Notes under the pieces: generated by a model | What the model saw: only the letters and a program-made list of their open reading frames with translations | Database searches by the model: none | What the model was told of the DNA's origin: nothing | In this document: in pieces, positions 13,001 to 21,700 of the stretch | Numbering within the stretch: the stretch's first letter is position 1 | How the letters are laid out: the number at the start of each line of letters is the position of its first letter | Position numbers and translations under genes: made by a program | Assembly: GCA_964036275.1 (NCBI GenBank) | Contig: OZ038440.1 | Coordinates: forward strand, 4,997,690 to 5,061,689 | Origin: Litoditis marina | Taxonomy: Eukaryota; Nematoda; Chromadorea; Rhabditida; Rhabditidae | Direction of reading: 5' to 3' | DNA: 64,000 nt

Positions 13001-13746
13001 GATAAATTTTTATCGAGCATGTAATTGAACAAATCTACTGAAATTTAGATGTTCGAATTGATTAATGAACTGAAAGTCTCTAACATAACAAGTTACTTGT
13101 AGTTTCTTTATTGAATTGGTTTAAAGCGCCGCGCCGCTGTAGGCCACAGTTTGCCGCGGCAATTCTGTTTCCCGTACTAGATACGGCGCAACTCAGAACC
13201 TGGCTATCCGCTTGAACATAAATGCTGCTCTTATCACTATACCAACATAAATATCAATAAAACGAGTGTTCGCCCATGGCCTAGTACCATCAGTGTTGGG
13301 AAGACGCCAAGAACATAATATTTGAAGATCTATATCTTCGAATATTATAAAAGTTCTTGAGTAGTTTCTTCCTTTCATTGGAATGGCCAGGTCATAGGTT
13401 TAGGTGCGTAATGGTCAACCCTAACACTTTTTTCTCTCGATATTTTCAACTTGTTATATAAAACGACAGTATTAATCGGTTATTTCTAGCTATTTTGCTT
13501 GCTGCACACAACATTTTAACCACATGTTCTCGAATAACAAACCAAAAATAGGTTAGACTTCAACAGTCCGGTTTTAATACACTAAATGAATATAGTTTTG
13601 CTTGGATCATGCTGTTGTTTGAAGTTGAAGCTTCTGAGCAAGAACCTTTTGACCTACCTTTGAATGAAAGGTTTTCACTCCTCGTCCTATCCCTGAGCTT
13701 GGATTGACGAAAATGAGTAACTTGCCGATCGGAGATGACTCTGGGT
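4011..13746 (-). CDS. sphingosine kinase-like lipid kinase (5' exons missing)
   Basis: Ten exons join with matching phases: 13746-13658, 12871-12820, 12213-12116, 10704-10586, 10186-10029, 6270-6196, 5656-5577, 4908-4753, 4546-4373 and 4142-4011, giving 376 residues and a stop. The first recognised exon carries LLIFVNPSSGIGRG, the DAGK-type nucleotide loop. The third has ILSGDGLVFE with the SGDG motif holding the catalytic Asp, and the fourth has PIGIVPSGSGNGL. Then come FLSVGWGIMADIDIESERW and SYRGRLSY, and a C-terminal FRLTP...LLVVDGEVID block. Sphingosine kinases phosphorylate sphingosine to sphingosine-1-phosphate. The acidic, Ser-rich insert in exon 4908-4753 is the usual variable loop. 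About 90 N-terminal residues and the start codon are not located. A ceramide kinase is less likely because the order and spacing fit SphK. An antisense LINE fills the intron 6271-10028. Confidence 0.9.
5312..5492. repeat. GGTAACC-type foldback repeat in an intron
   Basis: Within the intron 4909-5576 of the lipid kinase gene, TAACC/GGTTA words are arranged as an imperfect foldback like the one at 462-702. Confidence 0.5.
6460..9711 (+). mobile_element. RTE-clade non-LTR retrotransposon (LINE), broken
   Basis: One endonuclease-reverse transcriptase ORF starts at 6460. The APE endonuclease shows SLNCRGLG, ALQEVK, SCYAPT, GGDFNA and SDHRLI. The reverse transcriptase shows LCFVDLAKAFDSIEH, RRGVRQGDVISPRLFT and the catalytic LFADDC near 8866-8883, followed by the RTE-typical C-terminal GCESWSLSK and GRPMVRWRDEL, ending with a stop at 9672. 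The 3' end carries short AAATCTTG repeats (about 9686-9711). Two lesions break it: a 357-bp insertion at 6868-7224, and a one-base loss in an A run near 8029-8032 that shifts the frame. Joining across both leaves the rest open, about 950 codons, so the copy is young. It lies antisense in an intron of the lipid kinase gene. The 5' end is not defined but must lie after 6270. Confidence 0.92.
6868..7224. mobile_element. insertion in the LINE carrying a perfect 224-bp palindrome
   Basis: The insert is flanked by a 12-bp target site duplication AAAGTAATAACT (6856-6867 and 7225-7236); removing it and one copy restores the LINE reading frame. Its right part, 7001-7224, is a perfect inverted repeat with 111-bp arms and a 2-bp centre (7112-7113). 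Its left 133 bp are unique and contain nested hairpins (CCATTttgAATGG, GGCGAtttCGCC) inside a longer CGTGTTTCC/GGAAACACG stem. No protein is encoded. Confidence 0.9.
10221..10288 (+). repeat. tRNA-like sequence, probably not a functional tRNA
   Basis: An A-box-like GGTCAAGTGGTTAGAGC is followed by a B box GGGTTCGATCCCC. The 3' acceptor half ACGCCAC has no matching 5' half (CATTTGA stands there), so a cloverleaf does not close. It sits in the intron 10187-10585 and differs from the other tRNA-derived repeats here. Confidence 0.6.
10389..10563. repeat. GGTAACC-type foldback repeat in an intron
   Basis: Words such as GGTTGGTAACTT on the left and AACGGTTAGC/AACCTGGTTAC on the right form an imperfect foldback, ending 23 bp before an exon of the lipid kinase gene. 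Confidence 0.5.
10740..10974. mobile_element. MITE with TTAA ends, family 1
   Basis: Terminal inverted repeats of about 70 bp begin TTAAAGATGGTCTGACAGG and end CCTGTCAGACCATCTTTAA. A central non-palindromic loop of about 85 bp holds no ORF. A TTAA stands at each end, the target preference of piggyBac-type transposases. Confidence 0.8.
11068..11297. mobile_element. MITE with TTAA ends, family 2, tandem pair
   Basis: Two copies, 11068-11177 and 11174-11297, lie head to tail and share the middle TTAA. Each has a TIR related to TTAAAGAAGGACGATTATG with matching CATAATCGTCCTTCTTTAA. Single copies lie at 24685-24807 and 26303-26426. Confidence 0.85.
11521..11738. mobile_element. TATAGTC-tipped MITE, copy 1
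   Basis: The left tip holds CATTCTTACTGAGACTCC and the right tip the reverse complement form GAGTCTCTGTCGGAATGAG...GACTATA. Other copies with the same tips lie at 17925, 27690 and 35075. It is in an intron of the lipid kinase gene. Confidence 0.7.
11930..12060 (+). mobile_element. 134-bp TA-flanked MITE (CACGTGA family), copy 1
   Basis: TIRs of about 30 bp: TACACTAGAAGTCAATTGAA...TCACGTGA at the left and TTTCACGTGACTG...AACAGTATA at the right. At least seven related copies lie in this window, five of them in legumain or ground-like introns. Confidence 0.85.
12336..12504. mobile_element. foldback MITE (CTAGAAGATCCCGGCACC family), copy 1
   Basis: TIRs of about 50 bp: GGTATGCTAGAAGATCCCGG and the reverse complement ending GGGATCTTCTAGAATACGTAC, with GCAGGATGGGATGAAAG inside. 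The centre holds another small palindrome CATCCCGACGGGATG. A second copy is at 22672-22843. Confidence 0.85.
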
Positions 13747-14109
13747 CTGAAAACTGGAGTTTGACCAACTCTCTAGATATTTGGCTCTGAAATGCTGTAT
13801 TCAATATTTCTGTACAGAATGTTTTTATTGTGATTCTATTTGTACGTTCTCTCTAGTTTTAACGTGAGTCCATTACAAATCTGTAAAAGTGGTAGTCTGA
13901 AAAACAGCCTGATACCTGAAAGGCTACTTTGGAACGTCTCTTCACAATCTTGAAAACCGAATTTTCACTACGGTACAAGACATAAGACTTACAAAGAAAG
14001 AATGAGAATCTCGTAGGTCCACTCTTCAATCTCTAGTCTCTAGATGATGGGAACTACAGTTTTTCTCACTTTTCAACTTCAATTCATCATCTTTTTTGGT
14101 GGTAAAAAA

Positions 14110-14457
14110 TAGGGTTGTTAAGATCGAAATCGAAAATCGATTAAAGTCGAAAAAAGTCGAATTTCTTTGAAAAAAGTCGAAAAAAATCTTGAGATCGAAA
14201 AAGTCGAAACTCGAAAAACAGAGATTGGACCAAATTTCTTCAAAATCGAAAATCGAAAAAGTCGAAATTTTTCAGAATCGAAATTTCGATTATTTTCGAG
14301 TTTCGATTCTAGTCTTGAAAAATGGTCAGATTTCGATTAGAAAGCATCATACGATTGTTCTGATATGAGTATAGCGCATCCACATAATTTATCTAGCCCA
14401 TCGAGTGAGATTTCCATTAAATAACGAATGGTTTTTCATAATCGATTAACAACCCTA
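14110..14457. mobile_element. hAT-type foldback MITE, 348 bp
   Basis: The ends are TAGGGTTGTTAA and the reverse complement TTAACAACCCTA, matching the hAT TIR pattern. An 8-bp direct repeat GTAAAAAA flanks it (14102-14109 and 14458-14465), as hAT transposases make. The inside is built of degenerate TCGAAA and AAAGTCGAAA words in both orientations. Confidence 0.85.
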
Positions 14458-14701
14458 GTAAAAAACCATGCGGAATCTAGATCAACTCTCGAATTCAGTT
14501 CTCACTTTTCTCACTTTTCGCTCATTTTGTTTCGGTTCGAGTGTTTGTTCCAATAAGTAAACGGTTTGTCATACAACAGTGCGAGCACAAGTTGTTGGCA
14601 CTAAGCTGCTCATCTCCCACTCCACAGTTTCGAGCTGACGCGCAAATAACGAACAGCTTATGTAATCTTCGCATAAAACAGAAAAGTAATGCATAAATAC
14701 T

Positions 14702-14764
14702 GCTCTCTCTCTCTCTCGTTCCCTCTTTCTCTCTGGCTCTCTTCCCCCCCCCTCTCTCTCTCTC

Positions 14765-14837
<73 letters not shown>

Positions 14838-14848
14838 CTCTCTCTCTC
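14702..14848. repeat. (CT)n microsatellite
   Basis: Near-continuous CT dinucleotides for about 145 bp, with a short C run inside. ORFs reading SLSLSL or ERERER over it are artefacts. Confidence 0.95.
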
Positions 14849-17466
14849 GATTAAAGGAAGGTGGCAAGCGCGAGGGAGATAAATCGAGAAAAGTATGCCA
14901 AACAAACGAAAATGTGAATTTGGGGAATTCAGGAAAAATATCCGTTTTCCATGATCAGTTCTTCTCATTTATTAAAACACAAGTGGAGTTGACATAGACT
15001 GCTGAAGACAGAGTACAAAATTCTAATGTTCTATGTAGTACATTATTCGAAATAAAGCATTCGGACACAATTTATTGCGGTTTACACCCAGAATACATCA
15101 CGTATAGATTGTAGTTCGCTCACCGTTCCTTCTGATGATTGTAGTCTGGTCGCTGACTCTGGTCCCGCGACAGCACAGTCCTCCCATGTCGGTACTGAAC
15201 ACGTTCACATACAATGATTGCATCCACGCGTCTGTTTATCTTTCAACTTAGAACCTTATGCCGCCTGCCTGCTTTTTGAACTTTCGAACTTTGACCGATA
15301 GTAGTTTCTAAAATAACATAATGTAATTGCTCACCTTACACAGAGGGGACACGACAGTGTGTATGATAACGTCACCATTTATAGATAACAATTGCCCCAA
15401 GGGCCAAACGGACACGTTTACAATGTTATATATACCACGCGTCCAATGAATATTCATAACATACAATATATGTTCAAATATAGATATGATTCAGAGAGAT
15501 TCAAGTAACATCTTTGAGATTTAAGTTGAAAACGTGGTTATACAATGTTTTATTGACTGCATGAATATTCTTAGAAAAAAAATGTATAGGGAGGCTCGGA
15601 AATTAGTGATAGAAAACGTGAACTACCGAACTTCTGAGAGGGTAGTAACAATTTCAATATTTATAAAAAACGGGAAAAGTACAAATTAACCAAATCGGGT
15701 AGGGTAAGTTGGGAGAGGGAAAACCTGTTAATGATGTATGGTTCGAGCAGCCTGAGCACCACGACTGTATGCGTCTCTCGAATATACGTACTATTTCGTC
15801 GTGTTCTGACCATCCGCACTATTAGTCATACAGAAAAATCGATTGTACGCACTTGTCACTACACTGTTGGACGGAGAGTGCGACAGGGCTGGAAAAACTG
15901 TGTTTGCCACTTACTGTGAAGAGCGTTGCAGCCTGAACTATACTGGACTTATGTAAGCAATATGATTTAAGTTGTAAACGCGTAAATGTGATATTCTGGG
16001 TGTTGTAGAGTATTTCGTAGAAAATACAGTCTGGTATTTAAAAAAGGAATCGCGTTTGGTCGAATCTGTTAAATCGTATGGCACATCACAAAATCGATTT
16101 GACAGTTTTGTTGCTAGTTTTTTGTGTATAATTGTTATTACGTGCATTTAAAATGTCTAGTGCTAGACCATAATTATTTATTCAAATAAGTCAACAATTT
16201 GTGAGATTCCGAAAAGTTTTTCCGCAAACGTAAACTATAATTTTGTGTCTAATTGCCGCGCGAGACGAACATTTACCGCTAAACGAGCGAGAAAAAGCTG
16301 TAAATGACCATATTTGAGGGAGAATTGATAGCAAATGGTCCTAAAAAGAAAACAAGATTGTTTGGCGGGTGGAGGGTATTGTAATGGGAGGTAGATTGAG
16401 AATCGAGTGATGACCACCCAAACGACCTCTCACAATATTCAGAAGATACTAAGAAAAGGTGAGTTATACTCTGTTTCACCAATTGGTGTCCTTCCACAGT
16501 AATCCGTCAGATACTCAGAACTTAGCGTCGTTGCGAAACAGTATATTACTGTTTATACAGCGTGGCTGTCATGGATATTGATTTTTTCCTCTCGTCCTCT
16601 GACTCTCCGGCGCCCGCATTGTCTCTAGATTTGTTGCAATACAGTTTCGACCAAACGAGAATTTGTAATTAACAGCCTATGGTCTGAGAAGCAGAATGAT
16701 GTTTCGATGGTTAATGCAACTGTTTAGTTGCAAACTGTCAGCGTTTGTGGTAGTAGCAAATGTGCAGAAGACACTACCAAATTTGGAAAAAATCCAAAAA
16801 CGCATGGCAGTTTGAGCAAATTACCCTGGAGGGAAGTGGGTGAAAGAAACTGTATAACTTTTCACTCACTTGGGGTCCATCACAGTAAGATTCGGAGCTC
16901 CACAGCTGACATTCGAAGTTCGAAAGTCTTCGAAACACTCTGGGACTCGGTTTGTGGCTATCTGCGCTCAGTAAGGAAACTGTAGCGAACCGTTCGCTGA
17001 ATAAGTTTGGCATTTGATGTTTTCTATTGTGGTCGAATCCTTTGTTATATTGTTTCGTTCAATTATAGTCATACTTTCTATTCGAAGTTTACGTGAGTCA
17101 ACATGTCTCACCGTCTTTTCCCCCAATTAGAATAGAACATAATATTTATTGAATCACAACTGGATTTGAATACGAAAAGAAAGGAAAAATATTAGAAAGA
17201 CCCGAGCGAAAAGTATTCCGATGGTGGCAAAAGTTTATTTCCCTCCTATCAATGACTGTGACTAATGAGGTAAAATCATTCCCATCATTCCACGGAATCA
17301 GCATGATAGGTTTCGCGCCTTTTCAAACAACTCTAGCAGAGAATGTTGCCGATCCATCTAGTTTGATCCCATTTCTTTTCAGTCGAAATGCGAAAACTGT
17401 TGGTGTAGCAAGACTAACAATATTTGTTCACTTCCCATTGCGTGTATTGATTTATTACATTTTCAG
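14849..17466. other. no confident exon; probable upstream region of the homeobox gene
   Basis: The 5' exons of the homeobox gene and the first exons of the lipid kinase gene may lie here, but none could be joined by phase. A candidate TIR element with tips TATACTCTGTTTCACC and GTGGGTGAAAGAAACTGTATA spans about 16464-16858 and resembles the element in legumain exon 3. Confidence 0.4.
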
Positions 17467-18407
17467 CAGCATCTCTCCGTCATCGAACTACCTTCAGTCA
17501 GTGGCAGTTGACCATTTTGGAAGATGCATTCAGCAAACAACAATATTTGGTCGGGAATGAAAGAGTTCGTCTCGCAACACTACTCAACGTCGGAATCGCA
17601 CAGGTTTGCTAAATTTTAAGAAGCACAAAAATAACATTCTAGAAGTATATATTATTTATTTGATGGAAGTTCAATGAAGGTGGCCCTCGCTCAGCATAAA
17701 ACGCGAAGAGTTCGAGTTAAAAGAATGAGTTCAGACTGTAGTGCTTATTGTAACGCTCTTGCGTACTAACAAGTTGTACATCGTTCTACATGACCTGAAT
17801 ACATTGACATCATAGACCAAAAACCTATGGTATATCTGTAATATAGTCAGTGACCTAATATTAGTTGTAGTTAGATCTCATTACACGCCATAGTTCGGAA
17901 TTTCGACCGAAAAGTAACGAGATCTATGGTTCACACCAATCCTACTGAGACTCCTACAGTAACCTCACGAACTTTCCGAAGGCTGTTGTGAAGCTCAAAA
18001 TGAAGTTCCTGGAAAATGCTCTGGTTTACTTACTCTACCTAAGAAGTAGAATGAGGTACGTAAATCTCTGTACTGTACTGTACTCCTGTCTGTCTGTCTT
18101 ACTGTAGGAGCCTCAGTAGGAATGGAAAAGACTATAACTAGAAACACAGCGGTATAGGAGAACATACATCGTATAAATGTTCTATGGTAAGAGCCAACCG
18201 TATAGTGAAATGAGATAATCTTGACAAACTTTATAAGTAAAAAAAAACGATTATTCTAATACTCATTTTTCTTTTCGTCGTTTTTCAAACTATTCAAGTT
18301 TGCAGGTGAAAGTTTGGTTTCAAAACCGTAGAATTCGTTGGCGCCGAGAACAAAAGAAAATCAATGAATGGATCGCTTCGAACGTCGAGAAAAGCGATAA
18401 AGGATAA
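17467..18407 (+). CDS. NOT-type homeobox transcription factor, last two exons
   Basis: Exon 17467-17603 (after TTTTCAG, before GTTTGC) and exon 18306-18407 (after TTTGCAG, ending TAA) join in phase and give a nearly complete homeodomain. It starts RHRTTFSQWQLTILEDAF, carries KQQYLVGNERVRLA, and ends VKVWFQNRRIRWRREQKK. The QQYxVGxER segment with QNRRI(K/R)WR is the signature of the NOT (Noto) family, with Vax/Emx next nearest. The recognition helix keeps W48, F49, N51 and R53, so DNA binding is expected. The intron sits between homeodomain residues 44 and 45, a common homeobox intron position. The protein ends 15 residues after the homeodomain. Upstream exons are not found. The gene converges on the legumain gene, with 324 bp between the two stop codons. 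Confidence 0.9.
17925..18134. mobile_element. TATAGTC-tipped MITE, copy 2
   Basis: The tips CAATCCTACTGAGACTCC and GAGCCTCAGTAGGAATGG...GACTATA are inverted. It lies in the homeobox intron. Confidence 0.75.
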
Positions 18408-18731
18408 CAATGGTTTAATAACTTTTTGATGAACTCAAGAAATATCAACATTTTGTAAGATTGTAACATTTGTTAAAAACTTATATACCAAAAAATTGCA
18501 AGTATTCTTCACAAACCATTATGTCAACCAACTTAAAAATACAAGAAAAAAAAGTTTATCTTTGAAAATTAATATAACCACCGGTAGCGCTAACCCAACG
18601 TTTTCTAAGACCCTGTTCATTGAAAACTGGTAACGTGAAAAACAGCTCGAAACTCGCAGAAAAAAAAACATAAAAAAGTGAATAGGAAACTATCAAAAAA
18701 CAAGTAAAGTAAATAATGAAAAATAAAAAAA

Positions 18732-21700
18732 CTACAGTATATCTCCGATCAGTTCGTATTTGGCCAGATACAATTTGCAGCCCTGCGCGAGTCGGTCACT
18801 CAAATGTCCACATCCCAAGTCGTGGTGTAGATACTGTAGTTTCGATAGCAACTTTGCCAGATAGGGGCTCTGTAAGATATATTGACTGTTTTCAGGGAAA
18901 ATTTAAAAAGAATCAACCCAAGTTGATCAGGTTTCTGTATCGAGATAATCAGGCAACATTGTCAATGTGATCGAATCTTGTGTATTTGTAGTTTGATCGT
19001 GCAATCCGGGGAGAGTTGAAATGAATTTGAAGAGCTACAACTAGTGGTTGGTTTCTATAAGTATGAGGGTCCTGAATTTTTATTTGTGGTTGGGGAAAAA
19101 TGAAAATAGAGCGACAGCATGAACTCTGGAGTTCGTTCTTGAAAAAGTAATCAGGAACTGTGATTTAGTGGTGTCTCATTCTCCAGTTGTGCTGTGCTCT
19201 CTAAATCAGACTACAACTAATATTGGTCTATTCCTATGATTCTTATCTAATCAATTCTCTTTATCCTACTGTCACTCACATTTCCCAAAGGCATACACCG
19301 TGTTTCGAAAGTACGTATCAGGGTATCGTAACAATCATCCGTTCGTAAAGTGGACTGTCGTTGGGAAGAATTAACAGTGGAATGTTTCACGAGAGAGTCG
19401 ATAAACACATCCGCAAGGCGTCGTTTCTGGAAACTTTTATGTGAAGCATCAAGGAATGAATGGGACAGTCACGTGAATTACACGTTTTCATTTCGTATTA
19501 AATAGGTCTGATAGATTTTTCGGCCTTTCTCAGTCAAATCTAGCAAATGGGGAAATAGAAAAATGAGACAAATATACATACAATCGTCAGATATTCTGGA
19601 GGCTTTTTCTAATAAATTATTAATTTTTGTGGTTTCAAAAATCCACAGTTTGTAGCTGTGAAAATGCGGAAGACACAGCCGAAATTGGGATAAAATCAAA
19701 AAACGTCAACATATCAAAGTTTGACCTGGAAGTTCGAGCAAACTACTGTATACAGTTATAAGTGGGTGAAGCTAACTATATTACCTCTATAATGTTAGTA
19801 ATAGTAAGCTCGGCCTCTAGTCTTTCGTTGTCTGTCGCTCCAACGTGTCTCATTGTCTCATAATAGAACAGGGGAACATTTCTTGCTTCAATGCGTGTGA
19901 AGTTTGCAAACTGAAAATAGATAATAATTATTTGATAACTTTGAATGTTAGTTTTAATGTTTTGAATGACTTGAATCGAATCGAGAAATATTCAAAGGTG
20001 TTTTTAAGCACAGATCAAATTAACTATGCATAATGCGCTCAGAGAACTTGGAATTGAACGTATTATGTGTTATGTGCTCCGAATTGAGAAAGAACTATTT
20101 GATCTGAACATAGTTCACCTCAATTCTCTGATGTTCTCGCAGAATCCTGTTGGCATTTTTCTTCCCTTGAAAATGTGATACTGGTATATTGAGCACCGCT
20201 GCCGAACCAAACTTGGTAACGTGCGAATCCCTGTAAAATCTTAAGTTAACAAACAGCAATGAACTGGAAACAGCTTTGAAACTTACTAGTACGTTGCGGT
20301 AGCATCACCTCCCGCTATAACGCATTTTTGATATTGCAATGACACAACTAGTTTGACAACAAGAAGAAAGTGCCACCAAACTAACCCAACATTGTCTCTC
20401 ACATCGGCGTACTGTTCTCCATTAGTGTGACTGTCGAGATCGTACTGCAAATAGAAAATTACATTGACAAATTTGAAGAAGTCAATAAATGTATCTACAC
20501 ACGTTTGCTTGCCATCTTCGTCGAATATTTTCAAAAAGTTCAAAAGAGCGTGGTTCCGCAACGGAGTATACAGCTCTGTTAATCAAGGATGTGAGAAGAA
20601 ATTATATAGTGCAAGAACAGTTTTCTTTGAGGAAACTGATAGAATCGAAAAAATCATTTCTAACAGAAGATTTTAACAAAATGAAGTAGCGAATGTTCCA
20701 GAATACAGTGCTACATTCGTTGCCAACGGAAAGGCGGGAGGGTACTGTATATCTCACTTTCTGTTGTGTACGCACACATGTCTTCGATTCCGAAACATGC
20801 CCGTTATGTCCTCTAACAGTGCAGTGGTTAGCGGCCTGCTACGTTTGCTCGCAGGTTCGATTCCGGTGAGAGACAAAAAATAATATATTTGGCACCCACT
20901 ATATTGCTTATTCTGTTTGTTTCTTTACCTGTTCCGAGTCCTCCATCCACTTGATACTGAAATGGTCCGCGAAACAGATGCCCGTCGTGTAGTCACAGAA
21001 GGTCGCGTACGACTGTTCTGTCGCCGTTGACGCCGTCAGACCAAAGACTGGAAATATTTTATGTTCAATTTTGTACAGAGTACGTTTGCTAGAACACTGA
21101 GGCACCTTTTTTTCCTCCTGCGTCTCTTCCTTTTGCACACTGTTTCGCAACACTCGTACCCTTGCGAAATGTGGCGGATCAATTTTTCGGAATGACGACT
21201 GAGAGTTCTGAGTTTTTCTAATATTGTCCAGATGACCTTCTTATTCTATGCAGGATAGTGGTGGGGCTCAAACCTCCGAATTATAGAGGTGCGGTTCCTT
21301 TAAGGAGAGACGAATTGAGAGTACCGTCTGAGGTTTCATTTCGTATACGACTTAAACTGTGAAAAAGAGAAAGGTACCACCAGAATAGTACTCCATCGGA
21401 GAAAAACACGCAGTGCAATGAAATTACCCATGAAAAGGGTTGAAAGACTTCTCATATTGTCCAATGGATTGATACCACCTAGGTGTCATGAATTGGACTA
21501 TTTTATGTTTCTTCGCTGTTGTTTCTCTCATCTATTGATTTGAAAAAAAAACAGCTCTCTGTACCTCTATCATCATTCTGCAGTTCCAGCAGCATGCTGC
21601 CACTCTCGCAGGCCTCAATGTAGACAGCCATCTTGTTAAAAGTGGTCTGTCTGATCATATCAGTCAGTTCTCTTCTTGTTATCTGAAAGCGCTAGTTTTG

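Noticed and set aside
14658..14997. ORFs of SLSLSL or ERERER repeats, also near 37.3, 42.6, 46.1 and 49.0 kb
   Set aside because: They are translations of CT/GA microsatellites.
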